Source: Hygrocybe punicea (lineage: Eukaryota > Basidiomycota > Agaricomycetes > Agaricales > Hygrophoraceae). Taken from it: a stretch of DNA of 64,000 bases. Within the stretch, counting starts at the first letter, position 1. Each line of letters opens with the position of its first letter. A model generated the notes under the pieces. That model was not told the origin of the DNA. It did not search any database and worked only from the letters and a program-made list of their open reading frames with translations. Positions 1 to 10,576 of this stretch are shown here, one piece after another. The stretch is from the NCBI GenBank assembly GCA_963556145.1, contig OY744462.1, forward strand, positions 8,432,001-8,496,000, in the 5' to 3' direction. The position numbers were made by a program, and so were the translations under genes.

Positions 1-2363
1 CTTATCTGCTTGCTTGATCCAAGAAATCTCCCACTCGTTTTGTCGGAAATACTCCAACTTGAGGCCTGGATGTAGCACTGCAAAATATCAGGATATCCAA
101 TCAATGCATCAGTAGTTAAGACAATATACCCATAGCGATACGGTAGATTGTCGTTGCGTCTGTTAGTGAATAGTATTGGTCCATCTTCTTGCATGCTAAA
201 ACGAGTGCCGCCATGATAGCTGGGTGGAGAGTCTGCTTTGTCTTCTGTTTGAGAGGCGCGGTGATCTTGTCCATGGCAGGGATCACTGAAGCAATTGAAG
301 CAGAGTTACTAGAAAAAAAAACCGTGGCTTTCTTGTATTGCTGTGAGGTGTCAGTGTATGAATGTCAGAGACCTGGAATGGTATTTACCTCGAGAACACC
401 CACAAGATCTTCGATGATCTGCCAGTCCTCCGAATCCAACTCGAACCGCCGCAACTTCAAGTTCTTGTTGGCGGTGACCTGGTCAATTGCCTTGCGGTAT
501 ATCAGCGCAAAGGCCATCATGTCATGGGTCAAGTTCCACCGAGTGACAACATCGCGAGGAATCAGCCATGCCTTGAGGTCAAGTGTTTGGCAGGTACGGC
601 GCCATGCTGGAAGGGTGATGGTTGTGGAATGGATGATTGTGAAAGCCAACTTGCGGAGCTAGGTTGGCGGAAGGAGAGAGTGTTGCGATAAGAGACAAGA
701 ACATGAGCTTTGTATGGCAAGTGGAATGTTACAAGCCAAAGCGTCAAACCTTGGTAACTGTTTCGTGCACTCCTGCCATCTTTGCCAACAGATCCTCACG
801 ATCAACCTCATCAAGCTTATCAATCTCATCATCCGAATCCTCTACGTCTTCTTCAATACCATTCGCATCTTCATCATCATCATCATCGTTGATCTCATCG
901 TCATCATCTAGATCGACTTCCTCAAGCGAAGGCATCTCATCGTCATCTTCAGACCCTTTCGAAAACGCCAGATTGAAAGGCTTAAGGAGCGTCTTGGCCG
1001 AGAGTTGAAGGGTGTGGTTGAAGCAGCGAACGTGATGTTCTTCATCAAACGAGTTGTCAAGCAAAGCTAGCTCACGAATTTGTTTATCATTTGAAGATGC
1101 GTTGTCGGCTATGATGCCGAGCAGCTGAATGATAAATGTTAGTATTTTGTACAAGGTCTACATTGTACAAGATGCAAGACATAATACCAGACCTTGTTCT
1201 GTAGCTCAAACTCCTCAAGCATCACCTCGAAAGCACGAGCGAGTGCGATGCCGGTATGAGATTCCGGGATCTCTTTGATATTGAGTAAAAAGCCCAGCAT
1301 CTGGCCCTCGTGCTGTAGGTGAACCGTCCAAGCTACAAAGGCCCAATGGTTCGGCAACGTCCAAGCGTCAGTGGCAATGTGAACACGGCCGCAGTAGTCC
1401 TAAAAAATGTGTCAGAAAGGGAATACTCAAGCTAAGGTGCTCACCATAAGTAGTGCAATAATCCTGATGCGAGAACGTCTATACGATGAGGTAATATCCC
1501 GCACGATGGTTGTGTGCCCGGGAAGGCTGATATGTGGTCATCCGGCAGTGAGCAATTCCCGCAGTTCTTGATCATTTATGATACTGATCGGGCGACTGTT
1601 CTCCGTCACCCACCTGACTACATGGGCACTGCACAGGTGTTATTTAATGAACAAGAAGAAATCAGGGTGCCTACCGAACTTCCGCATTTGTATGGGCGCG
1701 ATGTGAGTATCGTTGAGCGATCTGGCCTTGCCGAGTGAACGCAGAAAAGATCGAGCCGCTCACAGCAGAGATGGCCCCCGGACTACCTATGGCGACCTTC
1801 ATGGCATCTTCGCCATGGCACTTGATGGCATGTGCCTTGAGATTGGTGGTGGAGGCCCGATCTTTGGAGTCTTGATACCTCTTGACTCCACCACCGGCTG
1901 AAGTCTTGCACTGACGAGTGGCGCATTGGAAGAAATGGCAGAGGCGGCCGTTGTGGAACTGGATGAGCACGGTGGGCTTGAAAAATGTATAGATCGGGGA
2001 ACGCCAACCCCTCTGAAGTTTGTCTGCAATATAACTACAATTAGCGGTGCAAAATAATCCAGAAACCTTGAATATACCGAGTTGCTTCTGGGGATCACCT
2101 ACATCTGAGTCGGACTCGGTACTGGCCTCGGACTGCTCTGGATCCACATCAGTGTCGCCGGCAATAGAACTCACCCTGGATGTGGCAACCGAGGGCGCAA
2201 CCAAGGGTGCAACCGAGGGTGCAGCAGAGGGTGCAGCAGACGAAGCGACGGAGTGAGTGGTCGACGTAGCGAGAGTGGCAGATCTCTTACTAGATGTCCC
2301 CTTGTTGTGTGAAGAGGTTACTGGGGCAGTCTTGTGCTTCATCGATTTAGCTTTGGTGGGCAT
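1..2363 (-). CDS. hAT family transposase with BED zinc finger (3' end cut by window edge)
   Basis: Transposase for the surrounding hAT element, translated from an ATG at 2363. After a Ser/Ala-rich N-terminus there is a BED-type zinc finger around 1750-2010 (HFFQCATRQC, then SSTTNLKAH-like TTNLKAHAIKCHG). Further exons carry the hAT core: LPNHWAFVAWTVHLQHEG (about 1300-1357), DNASSND and HHVRCFNHTLQLSAKTLL (about 985-1125), an acidic insert, then PRDVVTRWNLTHDMM (about 540-580). The last visible exon ends in the 'YRIA ... LHPGLKLEYF' motif at about 1-100, so the dimerisation region continues left of the window. Short GT..AG introns separate the exons, for example just above 2000. I see no stop inside the exons I followed, so it may be functional, but the exon chain is inferred by eye. 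Confidence 0.72.
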
Positions 2364-2708
2364 CAAAGGAATGGGAATAGACGTACAAATGCGAGAGGGA
2401 CCACCTTTTATACCTCCAAGCGGCAGTCTGGAGCAGTGGATCCTAACGCACAGACAATAGAGGGGGGCCAGGCAGATCTGTCAAAGTTTCAGTCAGCCTA
2501 CATCACTGTGCATGAACAATAGCAAGATACCTGCTGTTCACATACCTTCTGACTTGTAGACGTAACCGTGACAAAACCCGAGCAACCTGTGGCACCGTGA
2601 TGATGGGTGACGGTTTGGGAGAGGGTTGGTAATCGCATAACCCTACCCGTACCCGAGGCACCCTTATTGGGAAACCCGCGGTTGACCCTGAACCCGTGGT
2701 CATCCCTA
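1..2708 (-). mobile_element. hAT-type DNA transposon, right part only
   Basis: The element runs off the left edge of the window. Its right end lies near 2708, where the minus strand begins TAGGGATGACCACGGG and continues into a subterminal zone rich in CGGGT motifs (2575-2708). The body is filled by a hAT transposase gene on the minus strand. The other terminal repeat and the 8-bp target duplication expected for hAT elements lie outside the window, so the exact end is an estimate. The element has landed directly beside, and probably inside, the gene remnant that starts around 2735. Confidence 0.65.
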
Positions 2709-3496
2709 ATCAAAAATGGACTACTCCAAAGCTGGACATCATTTCAAGTGTGATGAGCCGACTGGTCACGGCTTGGGTGGTCGTAAAACCAATTGCAAAA
2801 GAGATGCTGTCCCCGAGCTCCTGCACCTGGGATTCAAGTGGGCAATCATTTGTGTTAACATGAGGTCACATACGTGGTCGAGTCATTACTCTGGAGTTGA
2901 TCCAAAAGCAAGTGGCGATGGAAGCCCAGGAACTCACGAAATCTTTGGCTCACCTGCTGCCATATGTGGATTTCTCGACTTTCTCCCTGTCTCAGGTGAT
3001 AGACAATCCCATCACACCAGTTTCACTCTTTGATCTCCCCGAAAACAAAGCACTATTTGCGCCTTATATTGCTCAAGTCTGGATCCATCTTGGTCGAGAT
3101 AAGCCAACATCGTCTCATACTAAAGCAACGACTCTGATATTTACTTCAACTGGATCCCTGAACCGCAAGAAAGCCGAGAAATGGCTTTCCCAGCCAGCTC
3201 TCATTCTGCGTTTGATTCTTGCGCATTTTTACCGGACCTGTGGTATTGCTCCACGAGCTTGGCAAACAGTGAATTTGCTATATCGAGTGGTGGGCCAGTA
3301 CCTGCGGAACTTGAAAATAATTCGAAATGGGACTGTATTCATCAGCAATCCAAAAGCAATCCAAAAGGACCGTCTGGTGTATGATGCATTTTGGGCCCTG
3401 CCACCACACCTTGGCATCGTTTTCATTTTTTATCTTGGTGTCATTAGACCAGTCGAGATCGAACTCTTGAGGCTCCTTCATCGACCAAGACAGGAC

Positions 3497-4140
3497 TAGG
3501 GCAGGTCAAGGGTATACAATACCCCCAGGGGTTAAGAGTACGGGTACCACGGGTTAAGGGTACGAGTCCAGCCTCAGAATACCCGCAGTACCCACACGGG
3601 TATGGGCTGTATTCTTTTTGGGAGAAGAAACATCAAAAACTCAATTTTTGGGGTATTTTTCGCTATTTTTGAGGGATATAATGAGAATCATTGCTTGTAA
3701 AAATATGTAAAAATGCTCTCAACACTCCCCACAGTATTCTAAACATTGTGTTCCTTTACACTAAAGGGATCCGACCAGTATTCCGTCCACAATAATCATC
3801 AAAACCACCAAAAACAGGCAAAAATGGGGTATTTTGCATGTTTTTGAGGGATATAATGAGAATCATTGCTTGTAAAAATATGTAAAAATGCTCTCAACAC
3901 TCTCCACACTATTCCGAACATTGTGAACCTCTACACTAAAGGGATCCGGCCAGTATTCCGTCCACAATAACCATAAAAACCACCAAAAACAGGTAAAAAT
4001 GGAGTATTTTGCATGTTTCTTCCTGTACCCCTGCAAAACCCGTGCCATACCCATACTTTTGGCCTCAGGTACGTACCCGTGACGGGTACGGGTCCGAGTA
4101 CAGCCCCAGAGCACTGCGGGTGTACCCCTGACTGGCCCTA
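3497..4140. mobile_element. Short non-autonomous hAT-like element with perfect 8-bp TSD
   Basis: The left end reads TAGGGCAGGTCAAGGGTA and the right end, reverse complemented, reads TAGGGCCAGTCAGGGGTA (15 of 18 positions shared). GACAGGAC is repeated exactly at 3489-3496 and 4141-4148, the 8-bp duplication expected for hAT elements. The ends carry CGGGTA-rich subterminal sequence and the centre is a two-copy 175-bp tandem repeat. There is no coding sequence. It interrupts the gene remnant 2735-4598, whose frame is restored by skipping the element and one TSD. Confidence 0.88.
3666..4019. repeat. 175-bp tandem duplication inside the hAT-like element
   Basis: Two adjacent copies, 3666-3840 and 3841-4018, share long identical stretches (GAGGGATATAATGAGAATCA; CACTAAAGGGATCCG with one change after it). 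A fragment of a third copy precedes them near 3648. Confidence 0.85.
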
Positions 4141-4598
4141 GACAGGACCACAAGCACTATATTTTCATCCACAACTGCAAAACATCTCACTTCTCTGGCG
4201 TTTTTACCCCCACCACAATCAGTGACGTCCTTTGCCACGGAACAATACCTGATCTGGCCTATGAAGCACGAGTGTATCGAATTGTCATGCAATCTATATT
4301 TGACAAGGAATTTTCTCAGCTACACCCAGATGCCATTCGAATGATTTTTCAGAATTCTGTTATAAACCAAGGCCAGCACACTTCGGGCATACTCGATAAC
4401 CATTATTCACGAGACGATGTTGCGGTGGGCACCGGTATGCTGTTGAGCAAGCGGAATGGTCAATTTGCTGTAAGCAGGGTGTTTCATGCTTGGTATGGGT
4501 TCCTCCCTGGCGACATTAATTGGGAATTGTTCGCAAATTATTTCCTGAGCCACAAACTCAGTGAGAATAAGAGTTTGGCACTAGATGTAGCCAGGTGA

Positions 4599-5230
4599 CT
4601 GGTTCTGCAATGTTATGGTGTTGCGAATGGTGAGGCATCTCAGCAAGTTGCTAAGGTAATGGAATCAAAACTGTTCTTGTTTGGATCAGAGGTTTGTCTC
4701 CACAGCACTTTTTGTACTCCCTTAATTGAAATGTTTTCAGGGCCTCTTGGATTCTGGTCACTGGACAGTTCTAGGTGATGATGTGTTGGTTGGGGTTATG
4801 GTTGTAATTGTGCATGGAAACAGACAGCCATCAGCTATTTCCTTCCCTCCTTTGGGTGGTTATGATGTAGAACGAATTGCAGCAGCTTTGGCCTTGGTGT
4901 GATCTAGCCAAATCTTTTACTGCTAAGATTGTGACTGATAATAACCTATGCAGATTGTGGTGGCATTGGAAGAGTGGAAAGATGGTCCATATGTGCCATT
5001 TACTACCCACTCTATTGGAGCATCTACTGACTCCCTCATTAAAGATTTCACAACCCACCTCAAAAACTTGAAAGATGGTAGGCCAAATGCTTATCAGCAT
5101 TTCTGATCAGCATTTCTGCCACAGGGTTCATGTCAAAGCCACAAGTACTCAGCTTAGCCTTATATTACCAAAAAAGCTTTACTTATCTAGGTGGTTTGAG
5201 GGGCCTTATGCTGTGGACTTGGAGTTGGAA
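4599..5230 (+). pseudogene. Degenerate coding remnant
   Basis: Plus-strand pieces without a continuous frame: about 4740-4815 (SGHWTVLGDDVLVGVMVV), about 4952-5100 (VVALEEWKDGPYVPFTTHS), and about 5120-5235 (KATSTQLSLILPKKLYLSRW, ending in a TAA/TAG context). Stops and frame changes separate them. They could be further exons of the preceding remnant or of another mobile-element gene. I do not recognise the family. Confidence 0.3.
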
Positions 5231-5235
5231 AGTTA

Positions 5236-5682
5236 AGTGACAATATTTATCAAGCTTAAAATAATAGAGTGTGCCCTTTAGAGAGTCATTTATTGTAAAT
5301 GTGCATAAATATAGTAATTCTTTTGACCACATAGTGTATACACTATGGGTAGGCTAGATCCAAATGAAAAGAACAATAAAAGAGTACTCAATGAGAGGTG
5401 CATATAACTAAGTCCAAGTTCCATATCCGCCACATCGGTATTTGAATCTCCAACATATGTAGCTACTTAATTAGGGAGAATGAAATAGATCCGGATGTAC
5501 ATAACAGTTAGAATGCGCACATAAAGAATCTGGGGCCCGAGGCCTAGTCCATATGTAGAATCTGAGTCAGCGTGTTGATATTCCAACACAAAATACCTGC
5601 CACAACAGCAGTATACCATAGAATGGAGGTTGTCAATGTGTTCAATTGATGGTCTAGAGTAGTTCTGGGCATCAAGAATGCA
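5236..5682. other. No gene seen
   Basis: AT-rich sequence without a convincing open frame, RNA gene or repeat on either strand. Confidence 0.4.
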
Positions 5683-6676
5683 TCACTTCATAGCAAGATA
5701 AGAGCTCCTGTTGCTGATATCCGAGGTCCTAAGACATCCCATCATCAGACCTGATTGGTGAGCCCTTGTCTGCGCACTTTCGTTTCTTTGCCCTTCCTGC
5801 TTCCCTCCCTTGCGCTTCACATCCTTCATAGCCACACTCGCAGGGGGACTCAGAGGGGGACTTGATCCATGGACCCATCCAAATGAAAACTTATCCTTGT
5901 TCCCAGAGAAACCTGGTTTTAGCTGAAGCATTGCACATCTGTGATCTGGAATATCATTCCTTGGAAAATTGTTGATAACCTTAGTCGCCTCCAGAATCGA
6001 TCTGTAAATGTCGTTCTTGTGAGCAGGGACTATCCCATGTCTTGTGTGTGCAGCCTTCAATATGGATTTGGTAATGTTGTAGGTGAATATTCTCTGTGCG
6101 ATCAACAAGGGTCTCATGTAACACCTTCACAGGTACAGAGGGATGCGGTTAGACATTTGCAATCCCAATGCCAAGATCATGGATGAGTGACAGTATGGGA
6201 TGACCATTGTGCAGCGTGCCTCCAATATGAGGATTGAGCAGAACTTCAGAAAAATTTGCATGATCCTTCATTTGACCATACAGTGGGGATGTGTTCTTGG
6301 GACAGATGGGAGCCTTAAGACCCCCATGATGCACTGCGGCAGCGATATCTGTTGATCTCTGATTGTCGGCACACTGGTAGGCCATATGGCATACCAAACA
6401 GACATACAGCCTGTCTGGACTGAGTACAGAGTCATCATCCACTCTGGCAAAGTGGGAAAAATTGAGATAAATATTCTGCAAATGCCTTTTCCAAAGAGAG
6501 ACTGTGGGGGTCAGCAATAGGTTTTGCTGAAAGAACAGATTGGTGCCATCAGGGGTTAATGAGCACTTTCAACCAATCAAGAAGGAGAATTGGCTGGTAA
6601 AATTGGAGCTTGGTGATGTCAAGCAAATTTAGTTGGCAAATGACATCATCATGGGCAATTGTCCAGAGAAGGTGTC

Positions 6677-8323
6677 TGTTACATTTTTCAACTCCGCAAC
6701 TCCGATTCCGACTCCACTACCCACGATGACGATTCCACTTTACCATACCTTCCTTTTTCGTTCCCCTTTACCTTTTGTCTTCTTTTGGACATTGTTGTTT
6801 ATTCTTGTCCTTGTTCTCTTTTCTTCCTTTCTTCTTCTAGAACAATCCAGACCGACCATGGACATCTCCCACGTGACCTTGTTGTACCCGAATAGTCTCC
6901 TTGCCGATGGACGTCACCGACATTGTCTTTTCCCTTCGATATCTTGTTTACGCTATCCCACGACAAACCGATCACAATGGCTGTACTCCCGACACAGCTC
7001 ATTACTGTAATTGTTATTGGCAGCATTGCCATCACCTTCCTGATCGGTTTCTACCTTGTTATGATCTATCTTTGGCATCGGCACCGAAACCCTTCCACCA
7101 TTGATACTTCTGACTTCCACCTCAACAATATATCGACACGTAATTGACAATTGCCATTCCCGGATATTTGGTTTCCATATTCGTACCCTGTGCCCACCAT
7201 TATCCTCCCTGACGATCCGACGACATTCCTCGCCTGCATGCGAACTCTGGACAATCCCCGATCACAAGACATTTCACTGTTCTCTCTAATCCGACCATCG
7301 CCGGAGCATACTCTTTTAGACTTCGACCACAGACCATACGACTTCCCAAACAGTGAACCAACCCCTATCGTATATTGTTCGCACGACACCGCTTCAATGC
7401 AGTACCCGACGACTTGTTCCCACAGCATGTCACTCATGCCATGACTCGAAACCTGGACCCACGTTCATTTATCCTTTTCCATCCATAATCTTGATACCTC
7501 CCACACTCGTTTACAATGATACCCTTTCTTGGACAAATACCGACATCAGGTGGACCACATTGTTCCACACACAGGACAAGACACCGCTCCTCGATACGTC
7601 ATTGACACAGACATCGTCATCCGGTACAGCTTATGCTGTTCATATGTCTGACCTCGACTAGCCCATTGTCCTAGTTGGTTTTTTCCTCTATACATTCCTT
7701 CATTTTCTTTCATACCAACCTTGCCGCTATATCCATGCTACCTCAAGACACTCTCATTGCCAACCCCACACTGGACGATACCCATCTTTGACCCGACCGT
7801 GCAACGCACTTGCCAAACTGCGCACTTGCCTGTTACAGCAAGTGTAGACCCCGAATTGGCAATTCTGCTTGTCACATGATCCGATGACAAATCATCCGAG
7901 TCATCCGGACCTCTTCTATCCTCAACGACACCCGGGCCTCCAGTTGGATCGCGAGAACATCGACATGAGGACGCCTCATGTGCGCCTCATGGTGAACACA
8001 TGGTAGAGTTGGACATGTTGTGGCTTCATGGTTGTATTCCTATTTACCTCCCCTCAAGACCAGCCACTATATGTACTGTTCTTGTTGTTGGTTCGGACTT
8101 TTTCTTCTTTTCCTTTCTTTACGTTTAGTCTGGTTCTTGGGGCAGACTCATCTTGTTTTGAGTAACCCCCACGGCTCGCAATGACACTAGACCTTGACCC
8201 CCCCTGTTAGCAGTGTTGTCTTAGCTATAAGCAACAATGAAAACTGCTGTCTTCTCCCCTGGAAACCCCCCTCCTAGTTAAGTTGATTGTTGCCGGAGCC
8301 CGCTGCAGAAGCGATCCGTAACA
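6677..8323 (+). mobile_element. Solo LTR, family A, 1647 bp, TSD GTGTC
   Basis: Begins TGTTACATTTTTCAACTCCG and ends GCAGAAGCGATCCGTAACA, so it has TG..CA ends and a 6-bp terminal inverted repeat (TGTTAC/GTAACA). GTGTC is repeated at 6672-6676 and 8324-8328. It is a diverged copy of the 1651-bp LTRs at 42499-44149 and 47194-48844. No internal retroelement sequence adjoins it, which is the product expected from recombination between two LTRs. A TATA-like CTATATGTA lies near 8067, about 255 bp from the 3' end. It interrupts the NTPase gene. Confidence 0.93.
6977..7147 (+). CDS. Small membrane-segment ORF inside LTR family A (56 aa)
   Basis: An ATG ORF of 56 codons with one hydrophobic stretch (residues about 8-31, including VIVIGSIAITFLIGFYLVMI) followed by a basic WHRHRNPST segment. 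The same ORF is kept in both LTRs of the full-length element (42805-42975 and 47500-47670) with one conservative change (L/F). Conservation over 171 bp in a diverged solo LTR fits coding, but three related copies cannot prove it. There is no known homologue that I can name. Confidence 0.35.
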   Translation: MAVLPTQLITVIVIGSIAITFLIGFYLVMIYLWHRHRNPSTIDTSDFHLNNISTRN

Positions 8324-9361
8324 GTGTCCAATCATCTCTCCCCACTCTCCTCAAGCCAGAAAGCCTCCCTCCATTAACTTGAACAGCAAATTGGGAACCC
8401 CGTGCTGTATCCAATTGTTAACACTGAGCAGCTAGGTGGCTGTCTCGGCTAATAGAGGTTCTGATGGTGTCCCACTATGCAGAAACTCCTGGTGATTAGG
8501 CACAGCAAATGCGATGCGCATGTAGCTTTCAACCAGTTTCTCCTCTTAAGCCCAACAAGATTCACAGGCAATGTCAAAGTCGAGCATCACACGGACGCTA
8601 AGAGCAGCAGTCCACACCTTCTCACTGTTGATGTCGCCACACGAGAGCTTTGTCTGGGCCAAGCCAACCATTTCTAATTTAACCTCCTCATTTCCACATT
8701 CATAAAAGGATGCCCACCTACAGCAAGTGAGAAAGGACAACTGGACTGCATGGGCCATTGAACTCACAGAGGATGCCCAAACTTGACAAGGTACTCAAGG
8801 TTGCATACATCCAAAAGCCATATGCCTTCTGGATTCCTTCTCTCCAATTGGCCAAATGAGTCTTTAGCAAAAGTATCAAATGGAAGCTCTGTAAAGGGGG
8901 CATGCAAGATGATGTTGTCCCAGTCATGAAGCAATGGAATTTTGTGTGTAGATGGTGCGAACGCACCAAGCCAAGAATTGGTTGAAAGGAAGACAGCAAA
9001 GAACCGCTGGCTGTTCATCATCCCTAGCACACAACAAAGCAAGTGGTACTTGCTTCGATGCGGAGTCTGGGCACCCGGCCCTGCATGCGTTAAGATATGG
9101 GCTTCATCAAAGTATATGAAAAAAGTGACTTCAGCAGTGGCGATGTCATGAAAATACGTCACCCCCATACATTTTTCCTCAGACACCACTTATTTTCATG
9201 ACGATCGTCGACAGATCATTAGACAAACCCTTATGACTCACACACCCTGCAGAGCAGGGGAAGGCTTTTACATTTACAAGCCCCTTGAAGGGGCGAGACT
9301 GGATCAGACTATAACTACAACTCCCCAAAGGGAGCATGACTACAAGACCACGGAGCTTCTA

Positions 9362-10003
9362 CTCATCTACAAGATACTCCTCCTTAATCACCTCCTGGAG
9401 GATGGCATCTTCAACGAGGCGACGAACCTGGTCTTCCAGTGCCTCTTCGATCGCTGCATGGCAATTATGCCTAAACGTGTCAGTGATGCCGAAGGGAAGA
9501 CGAGGCTGGAACTCACGCAGCCCGAAGGGTGCCCCAGTATCCACATAGGCATCCCTGGGCCAGAAGTCCTCATCGGAGTCGGACCCCCAGGAAACCTTCA
9601 TCACGAGTGACGGCCACGAGTCCTCAGACAGGGAGTCCGAGGGCGGGAACGCATCATCCAACGCTATCATAAAGAACTATCAGAATGATACTCAAACACC
9701 CCAAGAAAGACAGAACTTACCGAATGGGTTGGCCAGAAGCTCGCACAGAAGCCTCTTGTTGCACGCAACAAGGTGGCAACACTCCATACAATGTTTGGCC
9801 TTCCCACAAGCAAAACAATGACCAGTAGCCCAATACAAGTCCCGATCAGAGTCGGAGAGACGGCAGGCGAAGTCATGCATAATACAATTAATCGCGACAG
9901 GGTGGGATGGGTTAAAGAGGGCAGAACATTTGAAGAATACGAGACGATGGCACAAGTGGGGAAATATTGCATTGATGAGAGATGGGATGAAGGATCCAAC
10001 CAC
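9362..10003 (-). CDS. Two-exon ORF with CCHC zinc knuckle, antisense inside LTR family B
   Basis: Exon 1 (about 9719-10003) encodes SDSDRDLYWATGHCFACGKA and then KHCMECC, giving a CX2CX4HX4C zinc knuckle of the type in retroelement Gag proteins. A consensus intron (GTAAGT..TAG, about 9664-9719) joins it to exon 2 (about 9362-9664), an acidic segment with SDSLSEDSW and DEDFWPRDAY. The knuckle suggests nucleic-acid binding. Its position inside a terminal repeat, antisense to the LTR's TATA box, is odd. The exon join is inferred from splice signals only, and the start codon is uncertain. Confidence 0.4.
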
Positions 10004-10198
10004 ACTTTATACTGAACAAAGACCCACCCCCAATCAGGAAGGAACCTCTATCACTTCATCAATGAACCCGTGAGAGCAGCACGTGACCAGAGGTCAAAAC
10101 CTCCGACCCCTACAGGACACCACAAACCACTCCCATCATTCACATCAGAACAATAAGACACCCCACTTTCACCATTCACGCTCAAACTCCCTCCAATC

Positions 10199-10535
10199 AT
10201 GACCCAGTCAGTTATCACTGCTATCATTGCCATCATCGTCATGTATGCATTTATCCTTGTAACAATATGCTGAGGAGTACAACGAATCTCCATCACCACC
10301 GATCCCAAAATCCCTATCAATGTTCGAGGCATTCCAACCCCCTACGATCCATAGTAACGACACATCACATGGCAGCGAATACCCTCACGAAGAACTAGAC
10401 AGCCATGATGACGCATGTCCAGACGCTTACGAAACTAGTGACGAATCCGTGTGCCAGCCCGGCATGATCACAAATCACTTCGATGCTGGGGGAGATGTAG
10501 ACCCACCAACACAACAGAGCGAGTCGTCCTTATGA
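10199..10535 (+). other. Short ORFs inside LTR family B
   Basis: An ATG at 10199 opens a 24-codon hydrophobic peptide (MTQSVITAIIAIIVMYAFIL then a stop), and an acidic 71-codon ORF follows at 10320-10535. The first resembles in composition the membrane-segment ORF of LTR family A but shares no clear sequence with it. Coding is not established. Confidence 0.2.
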
Positions 10536-10568
10536 CGCGTCACTGGTACTGCGGAAGGGGGGGAATGG

Positions 10569-10576
10569 TATAAAAG
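10569..10576 (+). promoter_or_regulatory. TATA box of LTR family B
   Basis: TATAAAAG, 243 bp before the LTR end and directly after the purine tract GGAAGGGGGGGAA. The spacing to the end matches the TATA-like site in LTR family A, so this is the likely U3/R promoter. Confidence 0.5.

Larger units (their letters stand above)
2735..4598 (+). pseudogene. Remnant of a large RecQ/OrsD-associated type protein, split by a hAT-like element
   Basis: One open frame runs from before 2897 to 3496 and, once the inserted element and one target duplication (652 bp) are skipped, continues in the same frame from 4149 to the TGA at 4596-4598. The rejoined part is about 350 residues from 2897. It contains AHLLPYVDFSTFSLSQV, YLGVIRPVEIELL and HKHYIFIHN. 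From memory these resemble the central region of very large Agaricomycete proteins that also carry OrsD-type zinc fingers or a RecQ-type helicase domain; no helicase motif is present here. The zone 2735-2896 belongs to the same protein with a few stops. After 4598 the frame continues past a TGA as LVLQCYGVANGEASQQVAK. The family name is a recollection, not a search result. Confidence 0.5.

Noticed and set aside
664..1008. Ser-rich plus-strand ORF
   Set aside because: Antisense shadow of the acidic Asp/Glu insert of the hAT transposase.
9145..9189. Start of an NTPase exon at 9189 (VSEEKCMGVTYFHD)
   Set aside because: This stretch is inside LTR B; the gene frame continues from 10813 to 9139 without it.
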